Positions 53,887 to 61,997 of a stretch of DNA of 64,000 bases are shown piece after piece. Made by a program: the position numbers and the translations under genes. Source of the DNA: Sphingobium bisphenolivorans. GTDB taxonomy: Bacteria > Pseudomonadota > Alphaproteobacteria > Sphingomonadales > Sphingomonadaceae. The notes under the pieces are model-generated. The model was not told the DNA's origin. It worked only from the letters and a program-made list of their open reading frames with translations, and searched no databases. The stretch is taken from the NCBI RefSeq assembly GCF_000412635.1, contig NZ_ASTG01000002.1:17270-81269 (forward strand), in the 5' to 3' direction. How positions within the stretch are numbered: the stretch's first letter is position 1; each line of letters starts with the position of its first letter.

Positions 53887-54378
53887 ATGATCATCCTCGG
53901 CCTTGACCCCGGCCTCGGCACGACTGGCTGGGGCCTGATCGCCGCCGACGGCAATCGACTGACCCACATCGCCAATGGCCAGATCAAGACCGATTCCGAC
54001 ATGGCGCTGGCAAGCCGGCTGCTGGTGCTGGATCTGGCGCTCACCGACCTGATCCTCGAACATCAGCCGAGCGGTGCGGCCGTCGAGGAGGTTTTCGTCA
54101 ACGTAAACCCGCAGTCCACCCTGAAGCTGGGGCAAGCGCGTGGCGTCGTGCTGCTGGCGGCGTCGCGCTCAGGCATGGAAGTCGGCGAATATGCCGCCCG
54201 GCTCGTCAAGAAATCCGTCGTTGGCGTGGGCAACGCGTCCAAGGATCAGGTCCATGCGATGGTCGCACGGCTGCTGCCGGGGGCGAAGGTCGTCGGGCCA
54301 GATGCGTCGGATGCGCTGGCGGTCGCCATCACCCATGCGCATCATCTGGCGAGTGCCCGGCGCGTCCCGCGCAAATAA
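53887..54378 (+). CDS. ruvC: Holliday junction endonuclease RuvC
   Basis: 163-residue nuclease that cuts Holliday junctions. The active-site acid Asp7 lies in [17 protein letters not shown]; others are in [44 protein letters not shown], and [15 protein letters not shown]. ruvA and ruvB, which usually follow ruvC, are absent here: downstream lie 297 bp of non-coding sequence and a convergent gene. Length is slightly below the usual 170-175 residues but the fold is complete. Confidence 0.97.
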   Translation: MIILGLDPGLGTTGWGLIAADGNRLTHIANGQIKTDSDMALASRLLVLDLALTDLILEHQPSGAAVEEVFVNVNPQSTLKLGQARGVVLLAASRSGMEVGEYAARLVKKSVVGVGNASKDQVHAMVARLLPGAKVVGPDASDALAVAITHAHHLASARRVPRK

Positions 54379-54675
54379 AGCTTTGAAATAGCGGCAATTC
54401 ACTCCGAAGTTCACAGTGTATGCGCGCGCGTGCCTGAGCGCGCGTGTGCGAGGACTCGATCTATCCACTTTTCAAAGAGGATGGCGGGATAGGCTGGTGG
54501 CCGCGAAATAGGACAGGGCCAAATCGCGCTTTGGTGGGAATGTAGGATGTTTTTTTGGCAAGCCTGTGGCCGTTGGGTGACGCTGCGCGTTAGCAGGACG
54601 GATGACGCGATGGGCCTCGCTGCCCCTCCCTTGAGGGAGAGGGAGGAGGTTAGCGAAGCCGGCTTCCCGCTGTCC
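54379..54675. other. Longest non-coding gap, between ruvC and DUF2218
   Basis: No plausible gene is seen. It contains a 30-base stretch of alternating purine and pyrimidine (GCGCGCGCGTGCCTGAGCGC and following, 54423-54450) and, near the right end, CCTCCCTTGAGGGAGAGGGAGGAGG at 54625-54649, a GA/TC-rich inverted sequence of a type common between sphingomonad genes. In most genomes ruvC is followed by ruvA and ruvB, so a rearrangement at this gap is possible. Confidence 0.5.
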
Positions 54676-54954
54676 CTACTGCCAGTCGAAGGTGAGCGGC
54701 GCCTCGCGGAAGGCGAAGCGGTCGAGATGGTCGGCAACGACTTGCTTGAACCGTTCGACATCCGCGCCCTCCGTTGGCTCGATCGTGAGGGTCAGCGCTT
54801 CCGCACCCGCCGTCATGCGGATCGGCCCCATCGGAAAGGCAATGCTGCCCTGGCTCGCGTCGAAGCTCGTCTCGAACTTATGGCTCCAATGCTTGCAGAG
54901 CTGCTGGAGATAGCGGCTGCCGTTCGTGGTCGGCACATGAGCGGTCAGGGTCAT
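54676..54954 (-). CDS. DUF2218 family protein
   Basis: 92-residue DUF2218 protein: TAHVPTTNGSRYLQQLCKHWSHKFETSFDASQGSIAFPMG and VADHLDRFAFREAPLTFDWQ. The conserved Cys and His residues (LCKHWSHK) suggest metal contact. In other bacteria DUF2218 genes occur with iron- or siderophore-related genes, but function is unproven. Its start at 54954 is four bases after the PadR regulator stop, so the two are one operon and DUF2218 may be under PadR control. Confidence 0.88.
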   Translation of the reverse strand: MTLTAHVPTTNGSRYLQQLCKHWSHKFETSFDASQGSIAFPMGPIRMTAGAEALTLTIEPTEGADVERFKQVVADHLDRFAFREAPLTFDWQ

Positions 54955-54958
54955 GGGG

Positions 54959-55600
54959 TTACAGCCTCTCAATCTTGGTCGCAGCCTCGTCGATTAGCGA
55001 CGCGACATCGAACATGGTCTGGGCATCGGCCCCTTCCTTTTCAAGCCGCGCCCGGACCGCCATGGACAGATTATGCATGGCCCGCCGGATCGGGGCACCG
55101 TCGGTACGCTCGGCCCGCTTTGCCAGTGAAGCCAGCCGCTCCAGCGCTTCCGCCGCAGCGGCTGTATTGGTGGAGAGATGAGCGCTCCCCGCCTCGGTGA
55201 TGGCAAACAGCTTGCGGCTGCCCTTGCCCGGTTGCTCGGCGATCAGACCCATGTCGGCAAGCAGCGTCAGTGTCGGGTAGACGACGCCAGGACTGGGCGC
55301 ATAGGCCTCTGCCGACAGGCCCTCGATCTCGCGGATAAGGTCATAGCCGTGGCGCGGACTGTCCGCGATCAATTTCAGCAGGATGAGTTTCAGCGCGTCA
55401 TTGGTGAAGAGCCGCCGGCGACCGCCGCCGCGCCCTCCCCTTCCGCCGGAGGGCCCGCCTTCGAAGCGGCCTCTGCCGAACCCGCCATGGCCGAAGCCCT
55501 CCGGACCGAAGAAGCGGTGATGGTTGCGGCCGTCCCGATGCGGAATATGTCCGCGTTGGGCTGAGTGGAAGTGCACGTCTGTATCTCTCAAATATTCCAT
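54959..55600 (-). CDS. PadR family regulator with His/Gly/Arg-rich N-terminus
   Basis: 213 residues. After a short start the N-terminal part (about 10-65) is low complexity: His-rich first, then Gly/Arg/Phe-rich (FGHGGFGRGRFEGGPSGG, RGGRGGGRRR). A PadR winged helix follows at about 65-140 (LFTNDALKLILLKLIADSPRHGYDLIREIEG, YAPSPGVVYPTLTLLADMGLI, GSRKLFAITEAGSAHL), then a C-terminal helical dimerisation segment. The ATG at 55600 is chosen because upstream codons show no family similarity. Palindromes upstream could be its operator. Confidence 0.9.
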   Translation of the reverse strand: MEYLRDTDVHFHSAQRGHIPHRDGRNHHRFFGPEGFGHGGFGRGRFEGGPSGGRGGRGGGRRRLFTNDALKLILLKLIADSPRHGYDLIREIEGLSAEAYAPSPGVVYPTLTLLADMGLIAEQPGKGSRKLFAITEAGSAHLSTNTAAAAEALERLASLAKRAERTDGAPIRRAMHNLSMAVRARLEKEGADAQTMFDVASLIDEAATKIERL

Positions 55601-55608
55601 GATGGATC

Positions 55609-55651
55609 TAGATATATCTATAACTCGCGATGTCGACCGTTGCGATATATC
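55609..55651. promoter_or_regulatory. Probable PadR operator: paired GATATATC sites
   Basis: A perfect 12-bp palindrome TAGATATATCTA at 55609-55620, starting eight bases before the PadR start codon, and a second GATATATC at 55644-55651, 33 bp apart (about three helical turns). Both are AT-rich islands in GC-rich DNA. The arrangement is typical of autoregulation by a PadR dimer. Confidence 0.6.
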
Positions 55652-55758
55652 TTTTGTATCTGACTGACCGGAAAACGCCCTGCTCCGGCAAGCCAGAAGC
55701 GCAGTGAAGCGTTTGGACGGTTTTCCCGCCTGCACAGGAGCACGCATCTCGGCAAAGC

Positions 55759-55790
55759 AAAGGCCCGCCGAACCGGAGTTCGACGGGCCT
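55759..55790 (-). terminator. Terminator-like hairpin after grpE
   Basis: On the minus strand AAGGCCCGTCGAAC pairs with GTTCGGCGGGCCTT (14 bp, one G-T pair) over a 4-base loop, followed by TGCTTTG. The T run is interrupted, so termination may be partial. It lies just downstream of the grpE stop at 55820. Confidence 0.65.
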
Positions 55791-55819
55791 TCAACATGTC
55801 AGCCAAATGTCAGCCGCCG

Positions 55820-56374
55820 TCAGTCCGGCTTTTTTGCCACGCTCACCAGCGCCGGGCGCAGCAGGCGGTCCTTGATCATGTAGCCGGCTTGCATCTCCAC
55901 CATGACCGTGCCCGGCTCCACATCGGCGGAAGGCACTTCCATCATCGCCTGATGCTTGTTCGGGTCGAGAGGCTGACCGACCGACTCCAATTTGGAAATG
56001 CCGTTGCGGCCGAACACATTGTCCAGCTCGCGACCGGTGGCTTCAAGGCCGGCAACCAGCCCCTTGAACTTCTCATCCTCGCGCAGGTCCGCCGGGATAG
56101 CTGCTAGAGCCCGGCCGAGATTGTCCGCGACGGAGAGGATGTCACGGGCGAAGGCAGTCGCCGAATAGGCGCGGGCGTCGGCCAGCTCCTTTTCCAGCCG
56201 CCGCCGTACATTCTGCGTTTCGGCATGGGCGTAAAGGACATCCTGCTTTGCGGTCGCCAGCTCATTTTCCAGCGCCGCGATCCGTTCGGCGGCGGCGTCG
56301 CCGGCGGGCGCCGCATCCTCGGGCAGTTCGTCGACGACTTCGGTATTCTCGATATTCTGTTTTTCTTCGCTCAT
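55820..56374 (-). CDS. grpE: GrpE, DnaK nucleotide exchange factor
   Basis: 184-residue co-chaperone that releases ADP from DnaK. After an acidic N-terminus and a long coiled-coil (ERIAALENELATAKQDVLYAHAETQNVRRRLEKEL) it has SVADNLGRALAAI and the beta-domain with ESVGQPLDPNKHQAMMEVPSADVEPGTVMVEMQAGYMIKDRLLRPALVSVAK. Its ATG overlaps the hrcA stop by 4 bp. dnaK and dnaJ are elsewhere. Confidence 0.97.
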   Translation of the reverse strand: MSEEKQNIENTEVVDELPEDAAPAGDAAAERIAALENELATAKQDVLYAHAETQNVRRRLEKELADARAYSATAFARDILSVADNLGRALAAIPADLREDEKFKGLVAGLEATGRELDNVFGRNGISKLESVGQPLDPNKHQAMMEVPSADVEPGTVMVEMQAGYMIKDRLLRPALVSVAKKPD

Positions 56375-57414
56375 CTCATCAATCTCGATAGCGTCTGGGC
56401 AGTGAAGTCCACCATGGGGATCACCCGCGCATAGTTCAAGCGTGTGGGGCCGATCACCCCCACCACGCCCACGACGCGGCCGTCCCCGCCGCGATAGGGC
56501 GCGGCTATGACCGAAGAACCGGACAGGGAAAAGAGCTTGTTTTCCGAGCCGATGAAGATTTTGGTCGCGCTGCCCGCCAGCGCGCTTTCCAGCAGGCGGG
56601 AAATTTCCTGCTTGCCCTCAAGCTGTTCCAGCAGTTGGCGCACCCGCTCCAGATCGGCGGCGGTGCCGTCATCCAGCAGATGCGCCTGCCCCCGCACGAT
56701 CAGCACCGGCCGATCGTCGGCATCATGCGACCAGACCGCGATGCCGCGCTCCACCAGTTCACGGGCGGCGCCCTGGAGCGCGCTGCGATCGCCATCCACT
56801 TCGCGCCGAAGCGTCTCGCCCGCTTCGCTGAGCGTCAGGCCGTGGAAGCGCGCCGACATGAAATTGGCCGCCTCGTTCAGCATCACAGGGGTGACCCCCG
56901 CCGGCAGATCGACCACGCGGTTTTCGATGGAACCGTCCTGCCCCACCAGCACCGCAAGCGCTTGCCGTTCGTTCAGCGGCACGAAGCCGAACTGCCGCAT
57001 CACCGGCTCACGCTTGGGCACCATGACGATCCCCGCGCAGGCCGACAGGCCGGAAAGCGCCGCGGTCGCGGCGGAGAGCGCCTCCTCGATCGGGCCGCCC
57101 TCGGCGATCCCCGCCTCGATCGCGCGTCGTTCCTCGATAGAGGGCTCCGCCGCCTGCATCATGCCGTCCACGAACAGGCGAAGCCCGGTTTCGGTCGGCA
57201 AGCGGCCTGCCGAAGTATGGGGAGAGGCGAGCAAGCCCAGTTCCTCCAGATCCTGCATCACATTGCGGATCGAGGCGGGAGACAGGCTCAAGGAAGCAAG
57301 CTTGCTGATCGTACGCGAGCCGACGGGCAGCCCGGTGCCGAGATAACTCTCAACCACCAGCCGGAAAACGTCGCGGGCGCGCTCGTTAAGTTCGGTGATC
57401 GGGGTGACCGCCAT
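56371..57414 (-). CDS. hrcA: HrcA heat-shock repressor
   Basis: 347-residue repressor of groE and related heat-shock genes, which binds CIRCE operators and depends on GroEL for activity. Seen are the N-terminal winged helix (ELNERARDVFRLVVESYLGTGLPVGSRTI ... LSPASIRNVMQDLEELGLLASPHTSAGRLPTETGLRLFVDG) and the C-terminal inserted dimerisation domain ending IGPTRLNYARVIPMVDFTAQTLSRLM. Only 37 bp separate it from the upstream DUF6438 gene, and no CIRCE element is visible there. Confidence 0.97.
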   Translation of the reverse strand: MAVTPITELNERARDVFRLVVESYLGTGLPVGSRTISKLASLSLSPASIRNVMQDLEELGLLASPHTSAGRLPTETGLRLFVDGMMQAAEPSIEERRAIEAGIAEGGPIEEALSAATAALSGLSACAGIVMVPKREPVMRQFGFVPLNERQALAVLVGQDGSIENRVVDLPAGVTPVMLNEAANFMSARFHGLTLSEAGETLRREVDGDRSALQGAARELVERGIAVWSHDADDRPVLIVRGQAHLLDDGTAADLERVRQLLEQLEGKQEISRLLESALAGSATKIFIGSENKLFSLSGSSVIAAPYRGGDGRVVGVVGVIGPTRLNYARVIPMVDFTAQTLSRLMR

Positions 57415-57451
57415 GGCGACTATCTAGGCAAGCCCATGCCGTTGCTCAAGC

Positions 57452-57964
57452 CTATCCGGCCTTGGTCGGCTTCACCATCGGCGCGACGTCGAGCATTTTG
57501 GGGATAGAAGCGATCGCCGCCCGGAGCCGGCCATAGCCCGCATCCATGCAGCCCGACTGGAATTCCAGCCGAGTCGCCGGCGCATCTCCCTTGGTCCACT
57601 CGATGACATAGCCCGGCATGTCGGTGGCGAAGCGGGTGCAATTCTCCCCCTGGGCGATGCGCTTCACCGTTCCCTCCGCCGGGCGGAAGGGCGCGAGCGC
57701 GGCGCGCAGCCGGCGATATTGCGCGGTCGATACGGTGAAGCGGGTCGGCCCGGGAATCGCGGTGAACCGCTCCGGCTCGATCAGGCCCGATCCGTCAGGC
57801 GTCACGCGCAGGCTGTAGCTGGGGCAAACACCGAAACAGGGACCAGCGGAAAAGCGAATGATTTCCCCTGCCGCGACCGGCTTTTCCAGTTCCGGCTTTT
57901 CCAGCATGCTGCAGCCACTTAGCAGGCCCATCCCGGTCAAAATCATCAAAGTCTTGAGCCGCAT
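57452..57964 (-). CDS. DUF6438-like lipoprotein
   Basis: 170-residue putative lipoprotein (LLSGC, Cys18 from the ATG at 57964; the frame is open to 57997). The domain contains IIRFSAGPCFGVCPSYSLRVTPDGSG and FSGP-type strands ending LRAAIASIPKM, with four cysteines (two in GPCFGVCPSY, one in ENCTRF, one in QSGCMDAGY) that may form disulfides in the periplasm. Function unknown. It sits between the divergent rph gene and hrcA, which in related genomes are often direct neighbours. Confidence 0.82.
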   Translation of the reverse strand: MRLKTLMILTGMGLLSGCSMLEKPELEKPVAAGEIIRFSAGPCFGVCPSYSLRVTPDGSGLIEPERFTAIPGPTRFTVSTAQYRRLRAALAPFRPAEGTVKRIAQGENCTRFATDMPGYVIEWTKGDAPATRLEFQSGCMDAGYGRLRAAIASIPKMLDVAPMVKPTKAG

Positions 57965-58061
57965 CTGCTGTCCCACCCATGTTTCCCATGCATCCACACT
58001 GGCATGACGCCGCGTCGGACGCTAAGCCGCACTCCACTAAACGTTTCGGAGAAAAATTGAA

Positions 58062-58778
58062 ATGCGTCCTTCCGGCCGCGCGCCCGACCAGATGCGCGAT
58101 ATCACCATGGAACCCGGCTTCACCATCCATGCCGAGGGCAGCTGCCTCGTCAGCTTCGGCGACACGCGCGTCCTGTGCACGGCCTCGGTCGAGGAGAAGG
58201 TGCCCCCCTTCCTGCGCGGCAAGGGATCGGGCTGGGTTACGGCCGAATATGGCATGCTGCCCCGCGCCACCCACACGCGCGGCAGCCGTGAGGCGGCCAA
58301 GGGGAAGCAGTCGGGCCGCACGCAGGAAATCCAGCGCCTCATCGGCCGCTCGCTGCGGGCCGTGGTCGACATGCAGAAGCTGGGCGAGCGGCAGATCGTC
58401 GTCGATTGCGACGTGATCCAGGCCGATGGCGGCACCCGCACCGCCGCCATTTCCGGCAGCTGGGTCGCGCTGCGTATCGCCATCGACCAGCTGATCGCTT
58501 CAGGCGCGCTCAAGGAGGACCCGATCATCCAGAAGGTCGCGGCGATCAGCTGCGGCATCTATGAAGGCACGCCGGTGCTCGACCTCGACTATGCCGAGGA
58601 CAGCAATGCCGAGACGGACGCCAACCTGATCCTGACCGGCGACGGCAAGTTCGCCGAGGTGCAGGCGACCGCCGAGGGCGCCGCCTATGACGAGGAAGAA
58701 CTGCTCCGCCTGCTTCGCCTCGCCCGCATCGGCTGCGCGCAGATTTTCGCGGCGCAGGACAAGGCGACCGGGCGGTAA
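58062..58778 (+). CDS. rph: Ribonuclease PH
   Basis: 238-residue phosphorolytic 3'-exoribonuclease that trims tRNA precursors. Motifs: [118 protein letters not shown] text and [30 protein letters not shown]. Complete and of normal length. It heads the conserved run rph-rdgB (then hemW). Confidence 0.98.
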   Translation: MRPSGRAPDQMRDITMEPGFTIHAEGSCLVSFGDTRVLCTASVEEKVPPFLRGKGSGWVTAEYGMLPRATHTRGSREAAKGKQSGRTQEIQRLIGRSLRAVVDMQKLGERQIVVDCDVIQADGGTRTAAISGSWVALRIAIDQLIASGALKEDPIIQKVAAISCGIYEGTPVLDLDYAEDSNAETDANLILTGDGKFAEVQATAEGAAYDEEELLRLLRLARIGCAQIFAAQDKATGR

Positions 58779-58790
58779 GCGCTGTTTGAC

Positions 58791-58875
58791 GTCACCCGGG
58801 CTTGACCCGGGGTCCCGCTTTCTCTTGATTGAGCGTGGATGAAGAAGCGGGATCCCGGCTCAAGGCCGGGATGAC
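58791..58875. repeat. REP-like palindrome between rph and rdgB
   Basis: GTCACCCGGGCTTGACCCGG at 58791-58810 with GGTCCCGCTT pairs imperfectly with AAGCGGGATCCCGG and CTCAAGGCCGGGATGAC, the outer ends being GTCA/TGAC. It belongs to the same general type as 21372-21481 (GTCACCC-GAGCTTG-CCCGGGGT). The hairpin sits 24 bp before rdgB. Confidence 0.75.
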
Positions 58876-58899
58876 GAAAAGTGAAAGCCAAAGATAATA

Positions 58900-59529
58900 A
58901 TGAGCGACGATTTCGGACAGGAACAGGCGATCCGCAAACTGGGGCCGGGCAAGCTGGTGATCGCTAGCCACAATCCGGGCAAGGTACGGGAAATTGGCGA
59001 GCTGCTGGCGCCCTATGGCATCGAGACGGTTTCGGCGGCCGAGCTTGACCTGCCCGAACCGGAAGAGACGGGCACCACCTTCATCGCCAACGCCGAGCTG
59101 AAGGCGATGCAGGCGGCGGACCTTTCCGGCCTGCCCGCGCTCTCCGACGACAGCGGCCTCTGCGTCGAGGCGCTGAACGGCGACCCTGGCATCTTTTCCG
59201 CGCGCTGGGCCGGTCCGACCAAGGATTTCGGGCTCGCCATGCAGCTTGTCTGGGACAATATGCAGGCGAAGGGACCCGATGCGGGCCATGACGCGCATTT
59301 CATCTGTGCGCTGGCGCTCGCATGGCCGGATGGTCATGTCGAAGCCTTTGAAGGGCGGGTCGATGGTACCATCACCTGGCCGCCGCGCGGCGACCGGGGT
59401 TTTGGCTATGACCCGATCTTCCAGCCCAACGGCCATGACGTCAGCTTCGGCGAGATGGACCCGGAGAAGAAACATGCGATGAGCCACCGCGCCGACGCAT
59501 TCGCGCAGTTGGTGGCGGCGGTTTTCTGA
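58900..59529 (+). CDS. rdgB: Non-canonical purine NTP pyrophosphatase RdgB/HAM1
   Basis: 209-residue house-cleaning enzyme that hydrolyses dITP, ITP and XTP to monophosphates. Family motifs are [69 protein letters not shown] and [23 protein letters not shown], with [15 protein letters not shown] at the end. It lies downstream of rph and upstream of hemW, a common alphaproteobacterial order. Confidence 0.97.
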   Translation: MSDDFGQEQAIRKLGPGKLVIASHNPGKVREIGELLAPYGIETVSAAELDLPEPEETGTTFIANAELKAMQAADLSGLPALSDDSGLCVEALNGDPGIFSARWAGPTKDFGLAMQLVWDNMQAKGPDAGHDAHFICALALAWPDGHVEAFEGRVDGTITWPPRGDRGFGYDPIFQPNGHDVSFGEMDPEKKHAMSHRADAFAQLVAAVF

Positions 59530-59553
59530 GGTTTAGCTGACAAGAAACCGTGC

Positions 59554-59569
59554 TCCTGCGCAGGCAGGA
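59554..59569. repeat. Short palindromic repeat, copy 1
   Basis: TCCTGCGCAGGCAGGA, a 16-base hairpin sequence identical to 61434-61449, in the gap between the convergent rdgB and CAP genes. A degenerate relative (GCTCCTGCAAAAAGCGGGAG) follows recX near 38769. Confidence 0.65.
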
Positions 59570-59585
59570 ACACCGGGTGTGTTTA

Positions 59586-60233
59586 TCAGCCGCCGCTGGC
59601 GTAGCGCGGCGGCGCAGCCTCGTCGCGATCGAGCGGGTTGCGGCCAAAGACATTGCCCGCCGGGAAGTAGCGACAGACGAGATAATCATAGCTCTGCCCT
59701 TCGGCCAGGGCGCAGCCCACCTTGCGCGTGCCGCGCCAGATGATCTGCGTATAGTGGCCGACATCTTCCCAGCGGCCGCTGGTGCTGATGTCGGGCAGCT
59801 TGCCGGTGCGGCGGAACAGTCGGCGCTCATCAAGGAAGGCGTCGACCATTACCTGATAATCATGATGGCCCCGCGATCCCATCCACAGATTCTCGCCGCT
59901 GGGGATGGCGCGGCTGGCGCGCGGGGAGTGGCGGAAAATGTCGGTGCGGGCCATCTCCCGGGCGTAGCTGGCCGCGTCCGCCGCCAGTGCGCTGTCCCAC
60001 GCCAGCGGGGCAAGACCAAGCGCCTCCCGCTCCGCATTGTGCATGCCCAGCACCACCTCGCGCATCAGGCCGTCGTTCCGTTCGGCTTCCTCCATGCCAT
60101 AATAAGAGGCAGGCATGGTCGTTGGCAGCGCACGCCAGGCGGGTTCGGCCTTCCCCTGCCCCACCCCCCAGATCAGGCCGGCCGCAATTGCTAGCCGGGC
60201 AGGCCAAAGCCGTCTAAGAACGCCCCCGCTCAT
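59586..60233 (-). CDS. CAP (SCP/PR-1) domain secreted protein
   Basis: 215-residue exported protein with a signal peptide of about 29 residues, then a CAP domain: LGMHNAEREALGLAPLAWDSALAADAASYAREMARTDIFRHSP, GENLWMGSRG and GHYTQIIWRGTRKVGCALAEG, with VCRYFPAGNVFG, which are CAP signature motifs (helix and HYTQIIW). The function of bacterial CAP proteins is not established. Its start codon at 60233 overlaps the hemW ATG at 60232 (CATG). Confidence 0.93.
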   Translation of the reverse strand: MSGGVLRRLWPARLAIAAGLIWGVGQGKAEPAWRALPTTMPASYYGMEEAERNDGLMREVVLGMHNAEREALGLAPLAWDSALAADAASYAREMARTDIFRHSPRASRAIPSGENLWMGSRGHHDYQVMVDAFLDERRLFRRTGKLPDISTSGRWEDVGHYTQIIWRGTRKVGCALAEGQSYDYLVCRYFPAGNVFGRNPLDRDEAAPPRYASGG

Positions 60234-61407
60234 GTCTTCAAACCCCCTTATGCCCGCTTCGCCGTCCGCCGAACCCCTGGCTTTATATGTGCATTGGCCA
60301 TTTTGCGTTTCGAAATGTCCTTATTGCGACTTTAACAGCCATGTCCGATCGGACATCGATGTGGCTGCATGGCGCGATGCGCTGCTAAAGGATCTGGCGC
60401 ATGAAGCGGCGCTGAATGGCGGGCGGCGGCTTTCCTCGATCTTTTTCGGCGGGGGCACGCCTTCGCTGATGCCGCCGGCGATCGTCCAGGCACTGATCGA
60501 CGCCGCGGCAAACTACTGGTCGCCGACCGAGGATATCGAGATCACGCTGGAGGCAAATCCGAGCTCGGTGGAAGCGGCGCGCTTCGCCGATCTCGCGGCA
60601 GCGGGCGTGAACCGGGTGTCGCTTGGTCTTCAGGCATTGGAGGATGAAGCGCTGCACTTCCTCGGCCGCGCGCATGATGTGCGGGAGGGGCTGGCGGCGC
60701 TCGACATCGCGCAGTCGGTATTCGCGCGCGTGAATTTTGACCTGATTTATGCCCGCCCAGTCCAAAATGAGGCCGATTGGGAGGCGGAGTTGGGACATGC
60801 GCTGTCCTTCGGCACCGATCATCTCTCGCTCTATCAGCTGACGATCGAGCCGGGCACGCGCTTCGCTACGCTCGTCGCGCAGGGCAAGCTGACGCCGGCC
60901 GATCCCGATCATGCCGCGACTCTCTATGAGCAGACGCAGGCGATGACCGCCGCCGCCGGCATCCCTGCCTATGAGATCAGCAATCATGCCCGTCCGGGGC
61001 AGCAGAGCCGGCATAACCTCGCCTACTGGCGCTATGGCGATTATGCCGGTATCGGCCCCGGCGCCCACGGCCGGCGCGGAGGGTTGGCGACGCTGCGGCA
61101 TCGCAAGCCGGAAAACTGGATGGGCGCCGTCGCGCGCAACGGGCACGGGTTGCAGAGCGAGGAAGCGCTGGACCCGGCCGACCGCGCGCGCGAGGCGCTG
61201 CTGATGGGGTTGAGGCTTGCTGAAGGCGTCGATCTGGGCAGGATCGCCCGAATGTCCGGAGTGCCTGCCGCTTCGATGATCGATGAGGATGCCGTTGCGC
61301 GGCTAAGTAGGCTCGGGCTGATCGGATGGCAGGGACAGCGGCTTCACGTCGAGCCAGCAGGCATGCTGCTGCTGGACGCCATATTGCCGGAAGTGGTGGC
61401 GGTTTGA
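60232..61407 (+). CDS. hemW: HemW, radical SAM haem chaperone-like protein
   Basis: 391-residue radical SAM protein of the HemW family, related to HemN but acting as a haem-delivery chaperone. The [4Fe-4S] cysteines are Cys25, Cys29 and Cys32 in HWPFCVSKCPYCDFNSH. FFGGGTPSLMPP, EANPSSVE and NRVSLGLQALEDEALHFLGR are further family motifs, with YEISNHARPGQQSRHNLAYW later. The ATG at 60232 is used; a second at 60250 is an equally good start and would leave 16 bp to the CAP gene. Confidence 0.95.
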   Translation: MSSNPLMPASPSAEPLALYVHWPFCVSKCPYCDFNSHVRSDIDVAAWRDALLKDLAHEAALNGGRRLSSIFFGGGTPSLMPPAIVQALIDAAANYWSPTEDIEITLEANPSSVEAARFADLAAAGVNRVSLGLQALEDEALHFLGRAHDVREGLAALDIAQSVFARVNFDLIYARPVQNEADWEAELGHALSFGTDHLSLYQLTIEPGTRFATLVAQGKLTPADPDHAATLYEQTQAMTAAAGIPAYEISNHARPGQQSRHNLAYWRYGDYAGIGPGAHGRRGGLATLRHRKPENWMGAVARNGHGLQSEEALDPADRAREALLMGLRLAEGVDLGRIARMSGVPAASMIDEDAVARLSRLGLIGWQGQRLHVEPAGMLLLDAILPEVVAV

Positions 61408-61433
61408 ACGTGACGATGTGAACTCCGCGCCGG

Positions 61434-61449
61434 TCCTGCGCAGGCAGGA
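61434..61449. repeat. Short palindromic repeat, copy 2
   Basis: TCCTGCGCAGGCAGGA, identical to 59554-59569, between hemW and the convergent hypothetical gene at 61477. Confidence 0.65.
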
Positions 61450-61476
61450 GCGGGCCCGGCTTCGGCAAGCGCTATA

Positions 61477-61869
61477 TCACTCCTCACCCTCCCCCATGCC
61501 GGCGATTTCCCTGTCCAGATCGCGCAGCACATCGGCCTTGATCTTTTTTGAGATGCGCACCGCTGCCGCGATCTGGGCGCGGGCGATGATCAGCCCGTCG
61601 CGCGCAGCGCGCTCGGCCCTGGCTTCTATCTCTTCCTGACAAACGCGCACGCGGATATGGCGGCGACCCTTGTTATCGACCGTGTCGCGGCGGCTTACGT
61701 TGCGCCCCTCCTCGCAGCCATCGGCGATATCTATGCTGGGTATCCGACGAGGAATCACTCCGCCATCCCGGGCATCATGGAATTCAGCCGCGCTGGCCGG
61801 TTCTGCCGCGGCTGGAGGCTGTTCGGGCGGAGCCAAAATGGCCAACGCGGCGATGATCCAGACGCTCAT
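61477..61869 (-). CDS. Secreted hypothetical protein
   Basis: 130 residues, no family recognised. A short hydrophobic start (MSVWIIAALAILAPP) looks like a signal peptide, followed by an Ala/Pro-rich stretch, a section with two cysteines (GCEE, VCQEE) around GRRHIRVRVCQEE, and a C-terminal amphipathic helix rich in Ala, Arg and Lys. Its base composition and codon use fit the neighbours, which supports that it is real. Conserved short proteins of this sort are known only as hypotheticals. Confidence 0.7.
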   Translation of the reverse strand: MSVWIIAALAILAPPEQPPAAAEPASAAEFHDARDGGVIPRRIPSIDIADGCEEGRNVSRRDTVDNKGRRHIRVRVCQEEIEARAERAARDGLIIARAQIAAAVRISKKIKADVLRDLDREIAGMGEGEE

Positions 61870-61945
61870 GGCTCCAATCCCTTCAGGATCTTCTCAAGAT
61901 CCCGACTCAGCGCACCATACTCCCTGTGGCCGACAAGCGGGTCAC

Positions 61946-61974
61946 AAAAAAAGCGGCCCGGAAACCAGACCGCT
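61946..61974 (-). terminator. Rho-independent terminator after grxD
   Basis: On the minus strand AGCGGTCTGG pairs with CCGGGCCGCT (two G-T pairs) over a 3-base loop, followed by seven T residues, 24 bp past the grxD stop. A strong intrinsic terminator. Confidence 0.88.
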
Positions 61975-61997
61975 CCTTGTCGACTATCAACGCCAGT

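Noticed and set aside
54423..54450. Alternating purine-pyrimidine stretch that could form Z-DNA
   Set aside because: GC-rich genomes often show such runs, and there is no sign of function here; mentioned only as a property of the gap.
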